A DNA stretch of 5,235 nt from an uncultured Pirellula sp. (GTDB lineage: Bacteria; Planctomycetota; Planctomycetia; Pirellulales; Pirellulaceae), in NCBI GenBank assembly GCA_903892365.1, contig CAITIF010000951.1:1-5235 (forward strand), read 5' to 3'. Position numbers and translations under genes: made by a program. Of the stretch, positions 1 to 5,235 are shown piece by piece. The first letter of the stretch is position 1, and each line of letters begins with the position of its first letter. The notes under the pieces are model-generated. The model was not told where the DNA came from. It saw only the letters and a list, made by a program, of their open reading frames with translations, and ran no database searches.

Positions 1-320
1 CGGAATCGATTGTAAAAGCCCTGGGTATACTGCAAAGCAACCATCAAGAAATTGTCGTCTTTCAAGTCTGGGACGACGACGAATTGGACTTTCCGTTTCA
101 ATCTCGCACCATGTTCCGTTCCCTAGAAAATGCTTCGAACCAATTGCTTGTCGACCCAATCCAACTTGCCCGAATCTATCAAGAAAACTTAGCTCGCTTT
201 CAGTCGGATCTGTCGGAAGGGTGCTCGAAGCAGCGAGTCGATTTGATTCCCGTTCGAACAAGTGACTCGCACAGCGAAATTTTGTCTAGCTATCTGGCTC
301 GACGGCGCGAGGTCCGATGA
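1..320 (+). CDS. DUF58 domain protein, C-terminal part (5' end outside window)
   Basis: This is the last 105 codons of a gene that enters from the left; reading from base 3 the frame is open to the TGA at 318-320. The visible protein begins ESIVKALGILQSNHQEIVVF and then has VWDDDELDFPF, a VDP motif followed by ARIYQENLARF, a late cysteine (EGCSKQRVDLIPV), a TSDSHSEIL stretch and a closing SSYLARRR. This succession (a hydrophobic strand, a D/E-L-x-F-P-F turn, VDP, R-x-x-Y, then T-D/S and YLxxR at the very end) matches the C-terminal half of DUF58 proteins, which have a vWA-like fold. DUF58 proteins are usually encoded next to MoxR AAA+ ATPases and are presumed cytoplasmic partners of them; the exact function is unknown. 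A TTG at 84 could be read as a start, but the family-like sequence continues upstream of it, so this is a truncated longer gene. Its stop overlaps the next start by 4 bases. Confidence 0.85.
   Translation, partial: ESIVKALGILQSNHQEIVVFQVWDDDELDFPFQSRTMFRSLENASNQLLVDPIQLARIYQENLARFQSDLSEGCSKQRVDLIPVRTSDSHSEILSSYLARRREVR
307..313 (+). promoter_or_regulatory. Possible ribosome binding site for the BatA-like gene
   Basis: GCGAGGT, with GAGG at 309-312, lies 4 bases before the ATG at 317, inside the end of the DUF58 gene. The spacing is shorter than ideal, so translation probably depends also on coupling through the ATGA overlap. Confidence 0.4.
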
Positions 321-2641
321 CATTTCTCAACGGACTCCTTGCATTCGGCGCGGCTGCTTTTGCAGTGCCGCTTTTAATCCACCTGCTTCATCGAGGTCGA
401 TCAACCACGGTGGATTGGGGTGCCATGCATTTGCTTATTGGAACCAAAAGTAGCAATTCACGCAGAATCCAGTGGCAACAGATTCTACTTCTTTTGCTCC
501 GCTGCATGATCCCCATCCTGCTGGCGCTGGCCATGTCCCGTCCATTGATTCCATCATGGCAGTCCAAGGGGGGCCAGACTGCCGTTTCGCTGGCCTTGAT
601 CTTAGACGATTCTACTTCCATGTTCGCGCAGGTCGCAGAGAAGCAAGGGCAAGGAACCGCAACTCGGTTTTCGCAGGCATGCCTTGCCGCATCCAGAATC
701 TTGCGAGGCTTGCCCAGCGGAAGTATTGGTTCGGTGTTTCTAGGAGGTGCAACTCCCGAAAAGCTACCGTCTCAAAATCCAGATGAGCTTGCGAACCAAC
801 TCGAGCGACTTGCGTCCAGGAAAGTTCCATCGGGTGCGTTGAATCTACCGGATTCGATGCAGGATGCAAGCAAATGGCTTGCTGACAGCCCACATTCTCG
901 ACGCCAAATTATCGTGATCAGCGACATGCAATCCAACGAATGGGCAAGGGAGCAGCGTGTTGCCGGATTGGAGATCGGGGATTGGCTATCGCAACAAAAC
1001 GTTGCGCCGGAGCTTACATTGCTGCACCTGGGGGCAGACCGTACCAACAAAACATCCGACAATCTCTTTGTGGATTCGATTCGTGTGAACGCCAGTCTGA
1101 CCTCCATGGATAAAGAGACTCCGATCGTAACCGTCATTAGCAATACAGGGGACACGGATTGTGATTCGATCTCGGTTGTCTTGCTGGATAACGACTTCGA
1201 AATCGATCGACAACTAGTCTCCGTGGCTGCCAATTCTAAAAGTACAATTCTGTCGCGATGGACTCCCAAGAAGGCGGGGGATCATGTTTTGAAAGTTCAG
1301 ATCCTGCGTGATGACGATCTAATGGCTGATAACTCTTTGAGCGTCGTGTCGCATGCGTTTGAACCGATCGGGGTTGTATTGGTAGATGGCGACCGCAATG
1401 TTTTGGCCATGCAAAGTGAGACGGACTTCATGAAAATTGCGCTGTCCCCTTTTGCTGTTTCTCAGCGGGATCGAAAAGACTCCTTCGCGACGACAGTGAT
1501 TGGTCCCGATGAGCTCAACGAAAAAGTCCTTGAAGGTTGCCGAGTTCTGTGTCTTTGCAACGTTACGAACTTAACGCCACCACAACTTGCGACCGTCCAT
1601 GCCTTTGTTAGGAGAGGAAATGGGATGCTGACTTTTTTAGGGGACCGAGTTGTAGCGGAGGCTTATCAAGCTTGGCCAACCCTGAATTCGGATGGGGTTC
1701 GTCTTGGTTCGATTGGCAAAAGAGAACCTACGAATGTTGAAGCGAAACCCGAAGATGATTCGAGAGTAGAGAAATCTTCGGCCCATCTCAATGTTCGAAA
1801 GACAGACTTTTTTCCGATTCGCGAACTTTCGAAGGCAAGCCAAGGGACTTTGGAAAAAATCGAATTCAAGTTTCGTCACCTTTTGGAATTAGAATCCAAA
1901 TGTCAGGAACCGCCATTCGGTGCGTCCGTGGCGGTAGAATTCGAAGATGGCCAGCCCTGGATTGTCGAGGCCAATCTAGGTCAAGGGCGTTGCTTGTGGA
2001 TCAGCACCGCCATCGACGACGACGATTCCAATTTGCCCACCAAGTCGGTTTTCGTTCCCCTGGTCCAACGATTAGTGGCGTATGCTGCACAGTTGCAATC
2101 CACGAAAGGCAACATGGCTGTTGGGACAACTTGGACGATCCATGCAGACATCAACAAAAAACTGACCCTGGCCAAGCCAGATGGAACGTTCGATTCGATA
2201 GAAACCAACGACGTTGGACGTGTCGACTTGCCATTGATGCGGCTTCTGGGCAACTTCATCGTACGCCCAGTGGTGGTTGCAGAAAAGCAGCAGCAAAATG
2301 AAGTCTCCACGGCCAATCAGGAATTGAAAGACGTCAGTGAAGAGCCCCAAACAGAAATCTACGCCGCATCGGTTTCCCAGTTCGGTCTCGAACCGAAAAA
2401 CGAACTATCACAGGAATCTAGGCTCGAGTATCTCAAGCAACAGGAAGTAGCGAAACTAGCAAAGGACTGGGATGCATCCTGGGCTGCCACTGTTGACGAG
2501 TTGTTTGCTTCCTCACAACGCAAATGGTTTGGTCGAGAGATTTGGTTTTGGATTTGGACCGCTTTGCTAATCTGCTTTCTTGCGGAGATCGCTTTGGAGC
2601 AATGGCTTTCCCCGCGTTTACGAGGTCGACGAGCCTCATGA
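317..2641 (+). CDS. BatA-like membrane-anchored vWA protein with amidotransferase-like domain
   Basis: 774 residues. The N-terminus is an aerotolerance-regulator (BatA) type domain: hydrophobic segment at about 4-24 ending PLLIHLLHRGR, a short basic loop, then WQQILLLLLRCMIPILLALAMSRP (about 53-76). A vWA domain follows from about 89 to 240 with the MIDAS motif D97-x-S99-x-S101 and the second acidic strand IIVISDMQ (D203); the usual MIDAS Thr seems to be S172 in VPSGALNL. About 249-350 looks like an Ig/CARDB-type beta domain (VTVISNTGDTDCDSISVVLLDN, then WTPKKAGDHVLKVQI). From G352 (VVLVDGD) to about 600 is a class I glutamine-amidotransferase-like fold with no evident nucleophilic Cys elbow, so it is probably structural. 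Charged stretches near 470-500 and 656-680 look like insert or linker. A last membrane segment (about 741-762) is followed by the basic tail RLRGRR. Positive-inside logic places the vWA to amidotransferase-like part outside the membrane. It probably works with the neighbouring vWA protein and a MoxR ATPase; the substrate is unknown. The start is the ATGA overlap with the DUF58 gene. Confidence 0.88.
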   Translation: MTFLNGLLAFGAAAFAVPLLIHLLHRGRSTTVDWGAMHLLIGTKSSNSRRIQWQQILLLLLRCMIPILLALAMSRPLIPSWQSKGGQTAVSLALILDDSTSMFAQVAEKQGQGTATRFSQACLAASRILRGLPSGSIGSVFLGGATPEKLPSQNPDELANQLERLASRKVPSGALNLPDSMQDASKWLADSPHSRRQIIVISDMQSNEWAREQRVAGLEIGDWLSQQNVAPELTLLHLGADRTNKTSDNLFVDSIRVNASLTSMDKETPIVTVISNTGDTDCDSISVVLLDNDFEIDRQLVSVAANSKSTILSRWTPKKAGDHVLKVQILRDDDLMADNSLSVVSHAFEPIGVVLVDGDRNVLAMQSETDFMKIALSPFAVSQRDRKDSFATTVIGPDELNEKVLEGCRVLCLCNVTNLTPPQLATVHAFVRRGNGMLTFLGDRVVAEAYQAWPTLNSDGVRLGSIGKREPTNVEAKPEDDSRVEKSSAHLNVRKTDFFPIRELSKASQGTLEKIEFKFRHLLELESKCQEPPFGASVAVEFEDGQPWIVEANLGQGRCLWISTAIDDDDSNLPTKSVFVPLVQRLVAYAAQLQSTKGNMAVGTTWTIHADINKKLTLAKPDGTFDSIETNDVGRVDLPLMRLLGNFIVRPVVVAEKQQQNEVSTANQELKDVSEEPQTEIYAASVSQFGLEPKNELSQESRLEYLKQQEVAKLAKDWDASWAATVDELFASSQRKWFGREIWFWIWTALLICFLAEIALEQWLSPRLRGRRAS
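2621..2633 (+). promoter_or_regulatory. Weak ribosome binding region for the second vWA gene
   Basis: CGAGG at 2621-2625 is 12 bases before the ATG at 2638, and GACGAG at 2628-2633 is 4 bases before it. Neither is well placed. Together with the ATGA overlap at 2638-2641 this suggests re-initiation by ribosomes finishing the upstream gene. Confidence 0.3.
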
Positions 2642-4977
2642 CATCCCTTCAATTCAACCCTGTTTTTCCTTGGTGGATGGTAGCGATCGTTGCCGTTGTC
2701 GGTACTATCTTGCTTGGGCGTTGGTATTGGCGAGAATCGCGGTACCTAGCTTCTCCTTGGTGTTGGCTTCTTCCGGTCTTGCGATCAACTACTTTCTTTT
2801 TGATCGTGTTGATGCTGGTAGGACCATCGCTACATTATCGCATCTATGAAGGAGAGATGAGTCGAGTGAGAGTGTTGCTGGACCTGTCACGCAGCATGGC
2901 CATTTCCGATCAGCCATCAAAGTCGATTGACAATACGCTTGTTCCAGCTGACTCATCGAAACAGGTGCCGAGAACTCGGATCGAGGTCGTGAAGCAATGG
3001 TTACTGGGAGACGCGTCATTGGAAACGGACATTCCAAAATCTTGGCTAGAGCGCATGAGCCGAGATCATCGTGTCGAGTTGTATGCGGTAGCCGATGTTG
3101 ATTCAGAGAAACAAACGGTTGATTCCAATCTGCTTTGGAATTCGTCGAACGACCTACCTGACAATCCTAATTTTTCTCTGATCGCAGACGGGATGGTATC
3201 AAAACTGGGCGAGAGCGTGGCTAGCCAAATCGCAGCCAAGCCAGCGGCATTGATTCTCATTTCCGACGGGCAAAACAACGATGGAATGAGCTTGGCACAG
3301 GCGGCTGAGCAGGCGACCGCTGCCAAAGTACCTGTGTTTGCTATTGGTGTCGGTCCTGATCGAGAACCGGATGACTTGGGGATTCTACGCATCGAACATT
3401 CGCAGCGAGTCTTTCGAACCGATCTTGTCCGCGGATCGTTGGAAGTGAAGGAGAGTCTCCCACGAGGTACGCCATACCTTGTGAAGGTGAAGCATCTTGA
3501 AAAAGTTGTCTGGGAAAAGGATTTCGCATCGGAGAATCAAGGGTTTCGTCGTATCGAGTTCGAGATTCCAGCTGAGGGTTTAGTGGATGCGGCTAAGTCA
3601 GATCAGAATCGCTCCTCCGAGAATGCAACTCTTCCGATTGACCTGAGGTTCTCGATCGAAACGAATGCTACGGAAATCTCCACCGAAAACAATCATGGGC
3701 AAACATCGCTATGGGGCGTCCATCGGCAGAGCCGCATCTTGATGTTGGATCGGCGCGGGGGCTGGGAACCTCGCTACATCAAAAATGCGTTGACTCGCGA
3801 TATCGCGTGGAAGGTTGATTTTTCGATCGGTCAGCCTGGTTTGGAAGCGAATGTTTTTCCAAAAACGCGCAACTTGCTGTTCGAGTACGATCTGATTTTA
3901 ATGACCGTCGAAACGATCAGCATTTTGAACAAAGAACAGCAGAACTGGATTCGCGATTTCATAGCAGAAAGTGGCGGTGGATTGATTCTGATCGACAGCA
4001 AAAACAACTTGACTGTTCCATCGATCCAGGACCCACTTTTAGATCTGATGCCAGTACGATCCGTAACTCAACCAAAACAATCGACACTTACGAAGCTCTC
4101 TATCGCTTCCAATGCTACGGACCAAGTTGCCATGCAACTTGCTGCGGACACCCCGTCCAGCCAAGTGCTTTGGCAATCATTGCCTGTGCCCCGTTCCATT
4201 CGGGAGTGCGAACTTTCACCTGGTTCCGAAGCCTTGTTAGAATCGTCCGAGGAAGCATCTGATACCAAGCATTTGCTTCTGGCGACGAAGCTTTACGGTC
4301 AAGGTCGAATCGTTTACACGAACAACGATGAGTCTTGGCGCTGGCGTTACGGAGTCGCAGACGCATACCATCAACGATTCTGGAATCAAATGTGCAACTG
4401 GACCATGCGAACCCCATTTGCGGTCAACGAAACATTCGCCTCTTTGGATGCAGGCTTACGCATGATTACCACGTCTGATCAAGTTACGATCCGAGCCAAT
4501 CTGAAGCTAAATCAAAATCAAGTCCCGGATAATCCGAACGTTCAAGCCGTTTTACTTCGCAACGACGAACCTTATGCTGTACTACCCATGGTTAGAGAAT
4601 CGGATTCTCGCGGATTCTATCGAGTGACAACGGGGCCATTTCCAGAAGGAAGGTACCGCGTGCAGTTGCAAGCTTCCGGAATTCCACAGGACGCCTTGGC
4701 GATTGAATCGGATTTTCTTGTTCAGTCCCAAACAGATTTCGAGTTGGCATCCTTATCCTGCAATACCGAAGCTTTGGAACAGATCGCCCGATCCACCGGA
4801 GGACGATTCTTATCGCTTGATCAAGCGGAATCGATCTCAGACTTGCTTCAGCAGTTTCAGACTGGAAAATGGACCGAAACGGTAACACTGCTGTGGCAAA
4901 GCTATCCTTGGTTCGCCACCATTATGACGTTACTTGCTTTGGAATGGATTTTACGAAAGAGAACGGGCCTTATCTAA
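2638..4977 (+). CDS. Large membrane-anchored vWA / amidotransferase-like protein
   Basis: 779 residues from the ATG at 2638, chosen because it forms an ATGA overlap with the preceding stop and directly precedes the first membrane segment; an in-frame ATG at 2524 would add 38 residues that overlap the upstream gene and look like frame shadow. Membrane segments lie at about 12-28 and 51-63, separated by a basic loop (RWYWRESR). The vWA domain (about 76-270) has MIDAS D82-x-S84-x-S86 and LILISDGQNN with D210; the Thr position appears to be S180. An Ig-like stretch (about 280-360, with VKVKHLEKVVWEKDF) leads to an amidotransferase-like fold starting RILMLDRRGGWEPRYIKNAL (W376-E377, R379-Y380), including FIAESGGGLILIDS and ending with the family-typical W567-R-W-R-Y-G572 and YHQRFWNQMCNW. 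A second beta domain (about 610-690, GFYRVTTGPFPEGRYRVQL) and a helical stretch (ALEQIARSTGGRFLSL) precede the C-terminal anchor (about 751-771) and the basic tail RKRTGL. No catalytic Cys-His-Glu triad is recognisable. The large domains are predicted extracytoplasmic. Partner role with the upstream BatA-like protein is inferred from shared architecture and coupling. Confidence 0.87.
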   Translation: MTSLQFNPVFPWWMVAIVAVVGTILLGRWYWRESRYLASPWCWLLPVLRSTTFFLIVLMLVGPSLHYRIYEGEMSRVRVLLDLSRSMAISDQPSKSIDNTLVPADSSKQVPRTRIEVVKQWLLGDASLETDIPKSWLERMSRDHRVELYAVADVDSEKQTVDSNLLWNSSNDLPDNPNFSLIADGMVSKLGESVASQIAAKPAALILISDGQNNDGMSLAQAAEQATAAKVPVFAIGVGPDREPDDLGILRIEHSQRVFRTDLVRGSLEVKESLPRGTPYLVKVKHLEKVVWEKDFASENQGFRRIEFEIPAEGLVDAAKSDQNRSSENATLPIDLRFSIETNATEISTENNHGQTSLWGVHRQSRILMLDRRGGWEPRYIKNALTRDIAWKVDFSIGQPGLEANVFPKTRNLLFEYDLILMTVETISILNKEQQNWIRDFIAESGGGLILIDSKNNLTVPSIQDPLLDLMPVRSVTQPKQSTLTKLSIASNATDQVAMQLAADTPSSQVLWQSLPVPRSIRECELSPGSEALLESSEEASDTKHLLLATKLYGQGRIVYTNNDESWRWRYGVADAYHQRFWNQMCNWTMRTPFAVNETFASLDAGLRMITTSDQVTIRANLKLNQNQVPDNPNVQAVLLRNDEPYAVLPMVRESDSRGFYRVTTGPFPEGRYRVQLQASGIPQDALAIESDFLVQSQTDFELASLSCNTEALEQIARSTGGRFLSLDQAESISDLLQQFQTGKWTETVTLLWQSYPWFATIMTLLALEWILRKRTGLI

Positions 4978-4981
4978 GGGG
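4976..4981 (+). promoter_or_regulatory. Ribosome binding site for the fourth gene
   Basis: AAGGGG begins in the TAA stop of the preceding gene and ends 6 bases before the ATG at 4988. It is the best Shine-Dalgarno-like site in the window and supports that start. Confidence 0.6.
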
Positions 4982-4987
4982 CAAAAG

Positions 4988-5235
4988 ATGAGCCAAGTTA
5001 CATCCACATTCGGAAAAACAGGACTTCATGTCCACACGAATCCAAAAGACCATGAGGCGGTTCTCGCCTTCTTATGTCGTTTTGCAAATCGACGGACGCT
5101 GCTTCGAGCAATCCAGGGAATCTGTGCGTTCGTCGTAACCTTGACTATGCTGTCGACCTTGGTTGTTTTTGCGGACGGGATGCGCTGGCTCAGCGATCCC
5201 GTCAGGTGGTCGATCAGTTGCAGCGTTTACTTTGC
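4988..5235 (+). CDS. N-terminus of a membrane protein of unknown function (3' end outside window)
   Basis: The frame from the ATG at 4988 stays open to the window edge, giving 82 codons plus two bases. It begins MSQVTSTFGKTGLHVHTNPK, followed by a probable amphipathic, basic stretch (FLCRFANRRTLLR, residues 28-40), a membrane helix at about 44-62 (ICAFVVTLTMLSTLVVF), then ADGMRWLSDPVRW and the probable start of a second hydrophobic segment (SISCSVYF). The basic residues before the helix suggest an N-in topology. The spacing of 10 bases from the previous stop and the AAGGGG site support co-transcription. In planctomycete clusters of this type the gene after the second vWA protein commonly codes for a very large membrane protein, sometimes described as DUF4175-like, with two N-terminal helices and long coiled-coil regions; the visible N-terminus (basic arm, helix, D-x-x-R-W) fits that, but too little is present to assign it firmly. 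Confidence 0.7.
   Translation, partial: MSQVTSTFGKTGLHVHTNPKDHEAVLAFLCRFANRRTLLRAIQGICAFVVTLTMLSTLVVFADGMRWLSDPVRWSISCSVYF

Noticed and set aside
84..320. A separate 78-codon gene starting at TTG 84
   Set aside because: The frame is open to the left edge and the upstream residues continue the DUF58-like sequence, so this is the tail of a longer gene.
1203..1210. Palindrome TCGATCGA as a possible operator
   Set aside because: It is short and inside coding sequence, and GATCG/TCGAT words are common throughout the window, so it needs no regulatory explanation.
772..1269. Open frame of 165 codons on the minus strand
   Set aside because: It lies wholly opposite the vWA and Ig-like coding region of the BatA-like gene, its Ser/Arg-rich translation resembles no family I know, and it has no convincing ribosome binding site. 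It is best explained as a shadow.
1900..2301. Plus-strand open frame of 133 codons
   Set aside because: It is fully inside the BatA-like gene in another frame; its Arg/Cys-rich composition is typical of a shadow frame.
2524..2637. Upstream in-frame ATG giving the second vWA protein 38 extra N-terminal residues
   Set aside because: The extra part overlaps the end of the upstream gene, where the other frame encodes its C-terminal membrane anchor. The ATG at 2638 gives a standard ATGA junction and an N-terminus right before the first membrane helix.
2359..2652. Minus-strand frame spanning the junction of the two vWA genes
   Set aside because: It lies opposite coding sequence, has no recognisable domain, and begins within the start of the next gene.
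1..5235. A wholly new defence or mobile system
   Set aside because: No nuclease, transposase, integrase, toxin-antitoxin pair or repeat array is visible. The domains match the known MoxR/DUF58/vWA type of cluster.

Overview
The window looks like chromosomal DNA from a planctomycete, probably of the Rhodopirellula/Blastopirellula type. This is an inference from protein-family resemblance, gene order and moderate GC content; no rRNA or other phylogenetic marker is present. It lies inside one tightly packed plus-strand gene cluster. I see no RNA gene, mobile element, CRISPR array or terminator, and no gene-free stretch longer than 10 bases.

Layout: (1) bases 1-320 hold the C-terminal end of a DUF58-family protein whose start is outside the window. 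(2) 317-2641 encodes a 774-residue membrane-anchored protein with a BatA-type N-terminal domain, a von Willebrand factor A (vWA) domain, an Ig-like segment, a glutamine-amidotransferase-like fold and a C-terminal membrane anchor. (3) 2638-4977 encodes a second large anchored protein (779 residues) with a similar plan: two N-terminal membrane segments, vWA, Ig-like, amidotransferase-like fold, and a C-terminal anchor. (4) 4988 to the end is the start of a fourth membrane protein, cut by the window edge. Genes 1/2 and 2/3 are joined by 4-base ATGA overlaps, and genes 3/4 are 10 bases apart with a good ribosome binding site between them, so all four are probably co-transcribed and partly translationally coupled.

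The order DUF58, BatA-like vWA protein, second vWA/amidotransferase-like protein, large membrane protein resembles the MoxR-associated (Bat-type) clusters of planctomycetes, in which a MoxR AAA+ ATPase gene normally precedes the DUF58 gene; that gene would lie just upstream and cannot be seen here. In such systems the ATPase and vWA proteins are thought to act together in assembling or remodelling envelope proteins or metal-dependent complexes, but the actual substrate is unknown. Positive-inside reasoning puts the large domains of genes 2 and 3 outside the cytoplasmic membrane, with both ends of the soluble part tethered. The cluster is a recognisable if poorly understood system rather than a wholly new one. 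The points of interest are the paired architecture, the probably non-catalytic amidotransferase folds and the Ser substitutions at a MIDAS position.
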